A DNA stretch of 38,084 bases, from NCBI GenBank assembly GCA_024276375.1, contig JAJRXG010000243.1, forward strand, positions 1 through 38,084. The letters run 5' to 3'. The DNA comes from Bacteroidota bacterium. Lineage in GTDB: Bacteria; Bacteroidota; Bacteroidia; Chitinophagales; Saprospiraceae. Positions within the stretch are counted from its first letter, which is position 1. Each line of letters opens with the position of its first letter. Shown here in pieces: positions 27,969 to 36,516 of this stretch. Below the pieces are notes generated by a model that was not told where the DNA came from, did no database searches, and saw nothing but the letters and a program-made list of their open reading frames with translations. A program made the position numbers and the translations under genes.

Positions 27969-29789
27969 TCATCTGACTGGAACTTTAAAACTTCCATTAA
28001 TATTTCTTATCGTCACATCGTTAGAACCTCTATCCTTACACATGACTGTACCGGAATAAGTGCCGGATACGATATCTCCCGGCGCATTGCCGTATTGCAG
28101 TATGGTTACTTCTAAACCCGTACCTTCTGTATAGCAGACTCCCTTGTCCGTTGAGAATACGAGGCCTATATAACCAACCGACTGTGGTACTTGCGTAGGA
28201 GCCTTAAACAGCAGTTCAAATGATTGATATCCGGAGGTATCTTCTTTGCTGTATTTTATATAGACGACTTCTTGGTTGATACTGTCTCCTTGAAGGTCTT
28301 CAAATCCTATCAGGACATTGGGGGTGAGCAAGATTTCAGGATCACTGTCGATGGTGATGGCAATGAAGTCATTGAGTTCATCGCATATGATGAGATCGAA
28401 CAATTCAACTGTCATGGACATAGGGTTGATCTCTTCCATTTTGGTGAGAATATTGTCAAGATCTACGATTTGCAGCAATGCGGAATTGTCATCACAAAGG
28501 TCAATACTAAATTCAAAGAAACCATTGGTGTCCACAGGGAAGGATAGCTGGCGGCCTTCTTGAATCATTGATAGACTTGCATTGGATACGGCATTGCCAT
28601 TGCAATCTAGGGCATTGCCTATAATCTTAACAATGTTATTGTTGAGGCTTACCTCTATGATTCCCAGATGTGTATCCTCAGAGTAGGGTCCGAAAGTCTC
28701 GACAAATATTTCATTTTCGCACTGGTCATATACTTTCAATTTGAATTTCTCATCCTTGGGGAAATTATAAAACCTGAAAGCTCCGTCACTACTCAACCAG
28801 CCGCCTTTTCGGCCAAAGGATTCTGCACACACATATATTTTTAGATACGAACCACCGACAGAGCCATCTTCGACATTCCACTTGACTTGTCCGGTGATCT
28901 CAATGGGATCTTCCATTATATCTACATTCCAGGCACTGAAGTGAGTGACCTTGGCAATATACTTGTCGCCTTCAAGGTTGGCAACGCCCTCTTGGATCCA
29001 AGTTCCATAATTTTCGTCATAACTCCAGAGAGGGATGGTTGATGGCGCATCGGCCATCATTGAGGACGGGACGGGAAATTGCAATTCTGCTTCTCGATTA
29101 GCGGCGATGTTCAATAGATTGCCATTTTGATCGATCAATTCTACTTGCAACATCCCAAATGATGCAAGGGCTCTTGGGTTATTGTTTTCATCGATACCGC
29201 TTAGATCTCCGATGATCCGTGCTGATAGATTGGGAGCAGCGGGATCTATCCATGTCATCGCCACTTCAACGGTGCCGGTATATGGTTGTCCGGATCGGTT
29301 GACAATACCTCCTGCCGGTAGCGATATTTTTGCTCCATCGGATTGATCTAAACTCCCTCCTGTCGCTGCATCAATGACGCCGATAATTGTTCTGTCGGAC
29401 ATTTCAACTTCGGTATAATTGTATCTATCGGGTAGGACTGAAAACTTTCGAAATGCATCAAATTTTCCGGGATAACTAATGGTGATGTAAGCTGCGGCAC
29501 CCTTGTTTTGAATATTTTTGATGAGGAAGTATCCCTGCTCATCTGTATCGATCTGTAGAGGTTGACGTCCCGATCGATAGGTGACAGTTGCATTGGATAT
29601 GGGCTGACCTAGGTCGTCTATAACACGTCCATATAAGGTCGTCGTGATGATCTCTTGAGATTGGGGGATGATGATGCGTGGAGATTCTTCAATGATACCC
29701 TCTTCGGCACAGGAGGAGAGCAGAACCAAGATGACAGATACGATCATCAGAAGTAGATAACTATGTGAAATTTTTGTGGCGCTATTCAT
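27969..29789 (-). CDS. Surface lipoprotein with carboxypeptidase-regulatory-like (Ig-fold) domains
   Basis: 606 residues. The lipoprotein signal ends at LLSSC (acylated Cys27). A carboxypeptidase-regulatory-like beta-sandwich (about 50-120) has LYGRVIDDLGQPISNATVTY, then TDEQGYFLIKNI. A middle region has PAGGIVNRSG and TVEVAMTWIDP. A HFSAWNVD segment (about 290) is followed by further regulatory-like or Ig domains (VEDGSVGG at about 310, GNALDCNGNAVSNASLSM at about 390). Such proteins are non-catalytic surface or periplasmic lipoproteins, often glycan- or protein-binding. It precedes the ECF sigma gene by 74 bases on the same strand, so it may be the sensor or a target of that system (inference). 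It is divergent from the metalloprotease gene. Confidence 0.8.
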   Translation of the reverse strand: MNSATKISHSYLLLMIVSVILVLLSSCAEEGIIEESPRIIIPQSQEIITTTLYGRVIDDLGQPISNATVTYRSGRQPLQIDTDEQGYFLIKNIQNKGAAAYITISYPGKFDAFRKFSVLPDRYNYTEVEMSDRTIIGVIDAATGGSLDQSDGAKISLPAGGIVNRSGQPYTGTVEVAMTWIDPAAPNLSARIIGDLSGIDENNNPRALASFGMLQVELIDQNGNLLNIAANREAELQFPVPSSMMADAPSTIPLWSYDENYGTWIQEGVANLEGDKYIAKVTHFSAWNVDIMEDPIEITGQVKWNVEDGSVGGSYLKIYVCAESFGRKGGWLSSDGAFRFYNFPKDEKFKLKVYDQCENEIFVETFGPYSEDTHLGIIEVSLNNNIVKIIGNALDCNGNAVSNASLSMIQEGRQLSFPVDTNGFFEFSIDLCDDNSALLQIVDLDNILTKMEEINPMSMTVELFDLIICDELNDFIAITIDSDPEILLTPNVLIGFEDLQGDSINQEVVYIKYSKEDTSGYQSFELLFKAPTQVPQSVGYIGLVFSTDKGVCYTEGTGLEVTILQYGNAPGDIVSGTYSGTVMCKDRGSNDVTIRNINGSFKVPVR

Positions 29790-30030
29790 ATACTTTTTTT
29801 ACTCACTAAAAACATCTCGTTATGAAAACGCTGCAATCAACGGGATTTATTTTATTAAAAATATTTATATTGGGATGAATTGATAAAGTGGGATGCTCAT
29901 CCCATCGGTCAGCCTTGAAAAATATAAGGTAAGGTGCCCAAGGGTTTATCCTAGGATCAATTTGTTAGGTTTCCCTAAGACGTTCTGCTCGAAGAGTGAT
30001 AGTTTTGTGTCTTCAATAAATGGTATAAGA

Positions 30031-31605
30031 ATGAAGAAGGGTATAGTGGTACTATTGGTTTATATGATGAGTGTCATCGGAATACAAGGTCAAAACTTGA
30101 TTGAAAGAATTCAATTGGGATTGGAGTTGGATGCAGCAGTTAGTGGCAACAATTTGGCACGGGAGATTGGATTGAGTAGCTATCAAAAGACTAATAGGAC
30201 CTTTGCCTTGTTTGAATATGTATCAAACAAGGGCAATAAAAGCAATGATATAGGCCTTGTCCTCGATCAGCAGGTATTGAAAAGATTAAAAAGTGTACAG
30301 GAAGGAGTTGTTGAATTGAGGATTCCGGTATCTCGTGATGCTTATATCAACGTGCTTTTGCGGAAGTTTAACTTGTTATCGAGAGATTTTAAAGTTTTGT
30401 TGGGATGTGGTGAAATCACAAGTGTCCCCTCTGAAGATCTTGTTTTTTATCGAGGTATCGTGGAGGATGATCCCTCTTCTATGGTATCTCTGTCTATTGG
30501 ATTTGACGAAGTTCAGATATCCATATCGGATCAGGCAGGTATCTATCGAGTTGTACCCAAAGATTTGAAATCTTATACCTATAATCTATACATCGAAAAA
30601 CCAATTGATAAAAGTATTATGACATGTGGTACAGAAGGGTCATTTTTTTATGTAGGTGAACGTAATCCTGCTGCTACGGGAACTAAGACGCCGGAAAATA
30701 AGAAAGCTGGAGACATAGTAGAGGTTTACTTTGAGTGTGATTATGCTCTCTATAACAGTAAGGGCGGAACCAATGGAACACTGTCATATCTCAATGCACT
30801 TTTTACTGAGATTGCCACATTTTATGCCAATGAAAATGCAGGAATTTATATGGAGATGACGTCACCTAAAATTTGGAATGTTACCGATCCATATGTCAAT
30901 GAAAGTAGTACGTTTGGAATGTTGGATTTGTTTGGTCGTACGGTGAAGGATAATTATCCGGGACGTTTGGCCTCATTGCTGAGTGGACGACAGCTCAATG
31001 GAGGTAATATCGGAGGCATTGCTTGGATAGATGTCTTATGTGATACTTATAACCCGACCTACAATTTTGGTCCTTATTCATTTCTATACAACGTTGGCAA
31101 TTCTTCTATCAATCCTTACCCGCAATACTCAGTAGATGTAAGTATTCTTGCGCATGAATTGGGACACAACTTTGGGTCTGAACATACGCATGATTGTGTA
31201 TGGGGACCCAATCACGATCAAGCCATAGATTATTGTGGCGGCAACAATTGTTCTTTGTCCAGCAATGCCGAGGATAATACCATTATGAGCTATTGTTCTA
31301 CCGTAGAATTTACAAAGGGGTTTGGAGTGGAACCCGGAGCACTTGTTTATAACAATTATGTCAATGCCACATGTCTTAAGAATGGATATCCGGACTGTAC
31401 ACATGAGTCTCTTACCTATCAGAATTCGACTATAAGTGGCAATACAGTGGTCTATGTCAATAGTATAATCTCGATCGACAACAATGTCGTCACAGGGACA
31501 GAAGGTGCAATCCAATTGAACGTAGAAAGTGATTTCGAGGTGATTCGTGACTTTACTATTCCCGCAACTAGTGTGCTTGAAATCAATATTGAAATATGCA
31601 ACTAG
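30031..31605 (+). CDS. Secreted zinc metalloprotease, M12B/reprolysin-like
   Basis: 524 residues from the ATG at 30031, which opens a clear signal peptide (MKKGIVVLLVYMMSVIGIQGQ). The frame extends upstream to 29893, but those 46 residues precede the signal and look untranslated. A propeptide-like region (about 22-200) leads into the catalytic domain. The zinc motif HELGHNFGSEH starts at His375, and the Met-turn is in TIMSYC about 45 residues later. It is Cys-rich around the site, implying disulfides. The C-terminal beta segment (about 465-524) ends in ATSVLEINIEICN, resembling the beta-sandwich tails of Bacteroidota secreted proteins. No type IX sorting domain is visible, so export past the outer membrane is uncertain. 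Role: extracellular protein degradation. Confidence 0.88.
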   Translation: MKKGIVVLLVYMMSVIGIQGQNLIERIQLGLELDAAVSGNNLAREIGLSSYQKTNRTFALFEYVSNKGNKSNDIGLVLDQQVLKRLKSVQEGVVELRIPVSRDAYINVLLRKFNLLSRDFKVLLGCGEITSVPSEDLVFYRGIVEDDPSSMVSLSIGFDEVQISISDQAGIYRVVPKDLKSYTYNLYIEKPIDKSIMTCGTEGSFFYVGERNPAATGTKTPENKKAGDIVEVYFECDYALYNSKGGTNGTLSYLNALFTEIATFYANENAGIYMEMTSPKIWNVTDPYVNESSTFGMLDLFGRTVKDNYPGRLASLLSGRQLNGGNIGGIAWIDVLCDTYNPTYNFGPYSFLYNVGNSSINPYPQYSVDVSILAHELGHNFGSEHTHDCVWGPNHDQAIDYCGGNNCSLSSNAEDNTIMSYCSTVEFTKGFGVEPGALVYNNYVNATCLKNGYPDCTHESLTYQNSTISGNTVVYVNSIISIDNNVVTGTEGAIQLNVESDFEVIRDFTIPATSVLEINIEICN

Positions 31606-31618
31606 AACATAGAATGTG

Positions 31619-31626
31619 TAAATTTG
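31619..31626 (+). promoter_or_regulatory. Candidate promoter of the WYL regulator gene
   Basis: TAAATTTG is an exact TAnnTTTG match 19 bases before the ATG at 31646. A -33 TTG at the usual spacing is not clear. It suggests the regulator can be transcribed independently of the metalloprotease 40 bases upstream. Confidence 0.4.
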
Positions 31627-31645
31627 AATTTAGTGGACATATTCT

Positions 31646-32653
31646 ATGGCGACCAACAAACATGCAATTGTCAGATACCGGACAATAGATAGGTGCTTGA
31701 AAGATCGAGATCGATCATGGACTTGGCAGGATCTCCGCGATGCTTGTGAAGCGGCTATTGAGGAAACGACTGGAAGACATGCAGTGATTTCGGAGCGTAC
31801 TCTGAAGTATGATATCGCCGCCATGAGGTCAAATGATATACTGGGATATTATGCCCCTATTCGCTATGATCGAAAGGAAAAGACCTATTATTACTCTGAC
31901 CTCAAATATAGTCTAACAGAGACTCCTATCACTAAAAAGGATAAACGCGACCTTAATAGTGCGTTGCAATTACTGCAACAATTTATCGGGCAGTCTCATC
32001 TTATGGGCTTGCAAACGATCCTTACCAAATTGCATAATAGTATCGATCGCTATGACTCGGAAAACACAAAATTTATTCAATTTGATCACCCTCTGGAGTC
32101 CAAAGATCAAAGGTGGTTGTATGGACTGTATCAGGCGATCTTGCAAAAACAATGTGTCAATATTGTCTATCACCCGTTTGGGAAATCCCGATCCACAAGA
32201 CGCGTCAGTCCTTATCTTCTCAAAGAATACAAGCGCCGATGGTACCTGATCTCTTTTGATCATCTGAAAAAGGCCATCAGGGTTTATGCCTTGGATCGGA
32301 TTGAGGATTTGTCGCCAAGTCTGGATCAGTATCATCTTGATGATGAATTTCATGTTGAGGATTATTTTCGGGATATCGTCGGGGTCTCTCTATTGAGAGA
32401 CAAAGAAGTTGTCAAGATTCATATCCAAGTATTTGGTCGTCAGGTGGACTACTTCTTAACGCAGCCGTTGCATGCGAGTCAGCGGATTATAGAACGAAAA
32501 GACAATAGCACTATTTTTGAAATTCGTGTTCGTATCAACATTGAATTAATCAGAGAACTCCTTTCATATGGCGCCTCCGTACGGGTTATCAGTCCGGATC
32601 TGTTGGTCTCACAGATTCGAGAAGAGCTTGTGAAGCAACTCAATCACTATTGA
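31646..32653 (+). CDS. WYL-domain transcriptional regulator
   Basis: 335 residues, cytoplasmic. The N-terminal part (about 1-85) is a winged helix-turn-helix-like DNA-binding region with RTLKYDIAAMRSND, as in HTH-WYL proteins that start DLxxLR-type regulators. The WYL domain (about 150-260) holds the signature RRWYLISFD (W199-Y200-L201) with RVYALDRIEDL. A WCX-like C-terminal domain (about 265-335) follows. WYL domains bind ligands, often nucleic acid or nucleotide, and many regulate defence or DNA-damage genes. The likely neighbour target is the downstream vWA gene or the upstream protease, but no operator was identified. Confidence 0.9.
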   Translation: MATNKHAIVRYRTIDRCLKDRDRSWTWQDLRDACEAAIEETTGRHAVISERTLKYDIAAMRSNDILGYYAPIRYDRKEKTYYYSDLKYSLTETPITKKDKRDLNSALQLLQQFIGQSHLMGLQTILTKLHNSIDRYDSENTKFIQFDHPLESKDQRWLYGLYQAILQKQCVNIVYHPFGKSRSTRRVSPYLLKEYKRRWYLISFDHLKKAIRVYALDRIEDLSPSLDQYHLDDEFHVEDYFRDIVGVSLLRDKEVVKIHIQVFGRQVDYFLTQPLHASQRIIERKDNSTIFEIRVRINIELIRELLSYGASVRVISPDLLVSQIREELVKQLNHY

Positions 32654-32913
32654 TGGGACAAGTCCGTGATTCATAATGACTTTTGAATAGTCTTGTTCAC
32701 GCCGATCAAGGTCTGTAAGCGTCAAGCAATCTATCCAAATCGTTGTTTTGGGCATAAAATGGCGCACTATAAGACTTACTTTAATTTTTTAATTAACCTA
32801 TATATAATTGATATTTAAGGATTTAAACATGTTATTTTATTTGTATGCAAATTAATTGCATTCTAACATGTATCTTAGCGTTATTGTTTTATTTACCACC
32901 AAAACTCATCCCA

Positions 32914-33561
32914 ATGATAAAGAACCAAAGCATTGTACATCACTTATTGGTCATAGATGAAAGCGGAGCCATGCGCCTAATCGCTCGAGAGGTCATCTAT
33001 CAAGTCAACCAGGCGATTCACGCGATACGTACCGAGGCTATCCGCAATGAGCATCAGGAACATAAGATCACATTGATTGTGACCAGTAGTGTAGCCATCA
33101 GATGTATTTATTCCAATGCTGCGGCATTGGTCTCACCATTGCTCCACCTTGAGCATTACGTACCGACCGGATATTGCAATATATATGATGCATTGGGCGT
33201 CGGTATCGCCACCTTGCGAGTTGCGGAAAACAGAAGTGATGCGTGCATGCGAAATCAAGTTACCATATTTACCAATAGCAAGGCTTGTGGTTCTAAGAAG
33301 TATGGAGTTGCGTCTCTGCGATCCTTGATTCGAATGCTCAAGGGCCAAGGATGGATTTTTTCTTTTGTTTGCCTAAGCGATGTATATCTTCATATAGCCA
33401 AAGAACTGGGAATTGATCTGTGTTGTGTTGTAAAAACAAGGAATAAGCAACAACACAAGGAGGTAGTCATCAATATGATGAAAAGACAATGGATATTGCG
33501 CCACCAATCTATTGACAAGATAGGAGAGGAGTCTGTGACAGACCGGATTGAAGCCGCTTAA
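32914..33561 (+). CDS. Stand-alone von Willebrand A-like protein with degenerate MIDAS
   Basis: 215 residues from ATG 32914. An upstream ATG at 32845 would add a hydrophobic segment, but a TTTATTTG box just before it (about 32836-32843) would place the transcription start near that codon, so the shorter form is preferred. The fold signature is vWA: strand HLLVIDESGAM (metal-site loop), GYCNIYDALGVGIATL (second loop), then VTIFTNSKACGSKKYG. The five-residue MIDAS is altered: DxSxS is DESGA (third Ser to Ala), the usual Thr is Cys (GYCN), and the usual Asp is Asn (FTNS). It may therefore bind metal poorly or act as a scaffold. It is cytoplasmic if the short start is right. The WYL regulator gene precedes it and an unrecognised protein gene follows on the same strand. 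Confidence 0.65.
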   Translation: MIKNQSIVHHLLVIDESGAMRLIAREVIYQVNQAIHAIRTEAIRNEHQEHKITLIVTSSVAIRCIYSNAAALVSPLLHLEHYVPTGYCNIYDALGVGIATLRVAENRSDACMRNQVTIFTNSKACGSKKYGVASLRSLIRMLKGQGWIFSFVCLSDVYLHIAKELGIDLCCVVKTRNKQQHKEVVINMMKRQWILRHQSIDKIGEESVTDRIEAA

Positions 33562-33675
33562 GGTATCATTGACCGATTCTATTATCCATAGACATAATAA
33601 ACTAATATTACGAATTTTGGTTTATTAATCAATTGTTTATATATTAGCATAATTTTTAATATGTAGATAGAACCG

Positions 33676-34209
33676 ATGGTAGAATCACTTATTCTACATC
33701 CCGCGCTATTGGTAGCCAAGGGATTTGAATCTTTGAACACGCGGGACATGCGATTTTTGCATGTATATCGCCGGTATTTTGAAGAGGCCAAGGAGAAGCA
33801 TAAGACTAGAGTGTATAGCCCTGAGGACTTTCAGTTGGGTGGCATATTGAATCCTGAGTCTCAATTTTTGGATGTGCATGCGACTTTTATGGAAGCGAGC
33901 GACAGGATTGATTCATTTCCGTATTTGACTTTATATGAAGTTAGGACTCATTTTTATTATGGCCGCATCTCTCAGATTTTTGATGCTTTGATGTCTGAGG
34001 TTTTTAGGGGATTGGATGATAGCGGAGTCTTGGATTATTACGGAGATATTCTGCTAAGAGTTGATAAAAGGATCATAAAGTCCTTAGAGCGCACCCGGGT
34101 TTATAATCAGATCATGGCATTGCATCGATGTGGTCTTGAGAGGAAGCTTTCGGGGGCTTTCCAATATGTATTGTCTCGGTATGTAGCACATATCAAGGAG
34201 TCAGCATGA
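33676..34209 (+). CDS. Hypothetical protein, mostly alpha-helical
   Basis: 177 residues from ATG 33676. There is no signal peptide or membrane helix, so it is probably cytoplasmic. Predicted mostly helical, with aromatic-rich stretches (HVYRRYFEEAKEKHK, HFYYGRISQIFDALMSEVF, SGAFQYVLSRYVAHIK). I recognise no family or catalytic motif. It follows the vWA-like gene by 114 AT-rich bases on the same strand, and they may work together. It is convergent with the EamA transporter gene; the 249 bases between (34210-34458) show no gene. Confidence 0.6.
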   Translation: MVESLILHPALLVAKGFESLNTRDMRFLHVYRRYFEEAKEKHKTRVYSPEDFQLGGILNPESQFLDVHATFMEASDRIDSFPYLTLYEVRTHFYYGRISQIFDALMSEVFRGLDDSGVLDYYGDILLRVDKRIIKSLERTRVYNQIMALHRCGLERKLSGAFQYVLSRYVAHIKESA

Positions 34210-34458
34210 ATCGTGATGCCCGGATATACTCACCATGATTATGGAGTACAAATTCAAGCATTGGGTTATTTCCTGACTTTGACACTTAATATTCATTACA
34301 ATCTGATAATCAGCGAGTTGTATTTGGGCAATGTTGCATATTGCCACTACGGGACAAGCACTGTTGTATCCGCCCCCATATACTTTTGTCCTTCATTTTC
34401 TTTTTTTGAGCAAAACATGAAAAGTGACAATTTAGGAACGTCTCGTACTTGTTCACCT

Positions 34459-35334
34459 TCAGCTCGAAGATATCAATAGGATTGCCAGGACTCCAAGTCC
34501 AATACCGATTATCTTATACCTATCTCCATGTTCTTTGTACAGCAGAAAACCTACAATGGAAGTTCCAATGAGTATGCCTACACTATTGATCGGAAAAAGT
34601 ACAGACGCCTGCCAACCTTTGGATAGTAAAAACACTAGGAGATATATCGTGAGAAAATTGGGGACACCCAAGGTGATACCGGCCTTTAGTTCTTTCATCC
34701 TCGGATAGATTCCTTGAGCGAAAACTCGATACAAGCTATATATAGCTCCAAAAATACCTGCTAATCCAAAACATGTAGATGTAAATAAAATCCCTTCGTC
34801 AACCACGAGCCCTTCTACTTCAACATAAAAGAGCAAGATCTCTATGATACCGCTCATGACCAAAGTCAGCAGTGGCAATATCAAAATCGGATCCCAAAGA
34901 GAAAACCTTCTTTTACTTGTCTCATCATTGGGATGATTGACAAAAAAGATCGCCGCCAGCGCTATACCAATTCCGAGACCTTTCATCCACGGTAGCGGTT
35001 CACTGTAAAAAGCTATGGCAAATGAAGAAGGTACAATAAGAGACATCTTCTGTACGATGGCAGTGATGGCGACTCCACTCTTTTGAAAAGATAAGGCCAT
35101 GACATTGAAGCCTGAGATAAATAGGAGCCCTAGCAGGACTGCCCAAATAGCCCAGGGCTTTTCCCATAAATTCATCGGAAATGCAAATTCTCCCAAGACA
35201 ATCGAGGCCACAATCACACATACAAAGTAATTGATGACAATGGCATTGTGATTATCGACATTGTATCTCTGAAATGTCTTAAATATTATGGCCAGTAATA
35301 TGTTGAATGTAATACAAAGAAATAACCAAATCAT
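34459..35334 (-). CDS. EamA/DMT-superfamily transporter
   Basis: 291-residue inner-membrane protein with ten predicted helices in two five-helix halves, typical of EamA (drug/metabolite transporter) permeases. The second half ends with the motif-rich VLFPINSVGILIGTSIVGFLLYKEH. It starts in the membrane (MIWLFLCITFNILLAII) with no signal peptide. Substrate is unknown; relatives export amino acids or their derivatives, nucleobases or antibiotics. It is a single gene with its own promoter-like box just upstream (35354-35361). Confidence 0.88.
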   Translation of the reverse strand: MIWLFLCITFNILLAIIFKTFQRYNVDNHNAIVINYFVCVIVASIVLGEFAFPMNLWEKPWAIWAVLLGLLFISGFNVMALSFQKSGVAITAIVQKMSLIVPSSFAIAFYSEPLPWMKGLGIGIALAAIFFVNHPNDETSKRRFSLWDPILILPLLTLVMSGIIEILLFYVEVEGLVVDEGILFTSTCFGLAGIFGAIYSLYRVFAQGIYPRMKELKAGITLGVPNFLTIYLLVFLLSKGWQASVLFPINSVGILIGTSIVGFLLYKEHGDRYKIIGIGLGVLAILLISSS

Positions 35335-35353
35335 AGTAGATCGTAAGTCGCGA

Positions 35354-35361
35354 CAAATATA
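35354..35361 (-). promoter_or_regulatory. Promoter -7 box of the EamA gene
   Basis: On the minus strand TATATTTG is an exact match to the Bacteroidota TAnnTTTG box, ending 19 bases before the start codon at 35334. The expected -33 TTG is not at the standard distance. Transcription would start within a few bases of the start codon, giving a nearly leaderless mRNA. Confidence 0.5.
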
Positions 35362-35745
35362 GCTCTATCGCAACTACTCGCGACCATGTGATCCAAACAT
35401 TAAAACCAAAGATCCGTAAGATGCTTCCTTCCGCCCGTATAATCGATCTGTATTGTCGGTACCGACTGACAACTCTTGTACTGATTGGAATTTGATCATT
35501 TCATCTTCATAATCCATTATCACTTTGGCATTTGAGCCAGAAGAGTGATTATATAGACTTCTATATTATAGAGCCAAACATGCAGTATATGGATCTTCTT
35601 CCCATAAGTAATACTCATAGAAGAATGGTCTGATCTATGTATATCATATCATTCCGGTTTGTTTTTGATTGTAGAGCCCTTGAAGTGCGGCGAAAATGAT
35701 GAATTATCGTATCTGCTGACCTATTGGATATGTTCGAAATATTTA
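35362..35745. other. Intergenic region with no gene seen
   Basis: About 380 bases, AT-rich, no ORF with family resemblance, no repeat copy and no strong hairpin. It separates the EamA gene start from the DJ-1/PfpI gene end, both on the minus strand. Confidence 0.5.
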
Positions 35746-36462
35746 TTAATGTTTGGACTCCAGTTTGTCGATCAGTTTTTGGGCATATTGATAGGCATCA
35801 TCCGGATATCGTGCGGTAATCAAGTTGCCATCTTCTATCACCAATGGTTTAAAAGGATTGCCGGTGATAAATTGTTCTTTCTTGGCCAGGGTCTCAACAA
35901 TTTCGTCTTGAACGTAAGCGGGGTAGGTGCGGTAGTATTTGCCCAGTTTCCAAGCTGTTAGCCAATAAGCTGTTCTTTCTAATATCTTAGTTAACGCTGT
36001 TAGAGTCCGGGTATGTATAACACTTTTGTTGGTAGCCGGATCTATGCTCCTGGCGAGAACTACACCTCCATGACATATAGCACCGATGATTTTATCTTGT
36101 CTGAAGAAGGCTACTACTTTATCTTGGAGGACTTTGTTCTCTAAATACTGCTTCATACCTTGAGCATGACCGCCTGGCAGATGCAAGAGATCATACGCCT
36201 CAACATCTATATTTTTAAATTTTATAGGATGTAAGAATTCAGGTGATTTTTCTAAAAGCCGATACCACTGAATGGCTTCCTTCTTAGCGCCCAATTGACC
36301 AAATATAACACCTGAAATGAGCAATGGGTCTGTTTGAGCTAGGGCACCATTTTCGGTGGCAAACTCAACTATATAACCCTTCTCTTTTAAGCGTTTCCAT
36401 GGGACAGCTACTTCGGTTAAATCAAAATCCTTGTCTGGAAGGGGGATGAGTATTCTTTTCAT
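35746..36462 (-). CDS. DJ-1/PfpI-family protein (class I glutamine amidotransferase-like)
   Basis: 238 residues, cytoplasmic. The DJ-1/PfpI fold opens with MKRILIPLPDKDFDLTEVAVPWK, where Glu17 is the conserved acid beside the reactive Cys. HLPGGHAQGM (94-103) is the loop next to it, and Cys130 in AICHGG is the nucleophile-elbow cysteine. The protein is longer than minimal DJ-1 (about 190) because of an insert around residues 55-80 and a helical C-terminus, as in the YDR533C/Hsp31-like group, for which glyoxalase III, deglycase or chaperone roles are reported. Quaternary role is uncertain. It is 54 bases downstream of the PhoD gene end on the other side, same strand. Confidence 0.85.
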   Translation of the reverse strand: MKRILIPLPDKDFDLTEVAVPWKRLKEKGYIVEFATENGALAQTDPLLISGVIFGQLGAKKEAIQWYRLLEKSPEFLHPIKFKNIDVEAYDLLHLPGGHAQGMKQYLENKVLQDKVVAFFRQDKIIGAICHGGVVLARSIDPATNKSVIHTRTLTALTKILERTAYWLTAWKLGKYYRTYPAYVQDEIVETLAKKEQFITGNPFKPLVIEDGNLITARYPDDAYQYAQKLIDKLESKH

Positions 36463-36516
36463 TGGCTCGACGATGATATATTATTTATTGTCAATGTATA
36501 TATAGAAAAATGGTAT

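Noticed and set aside
29893-30030. 46-residue N-terminal extension of the metalloprotease frame
   Set aside because: It precedes a clear signal peptide starting at 30031 and has no signal itself, so translation most likely begins at 30031.
34213-34479. 88-codon plus-strand frame after the hypothetical helical protein
   Set aside because: It runs into the end of the convergent EamA gene, has mixed composition and no recognisable domain.
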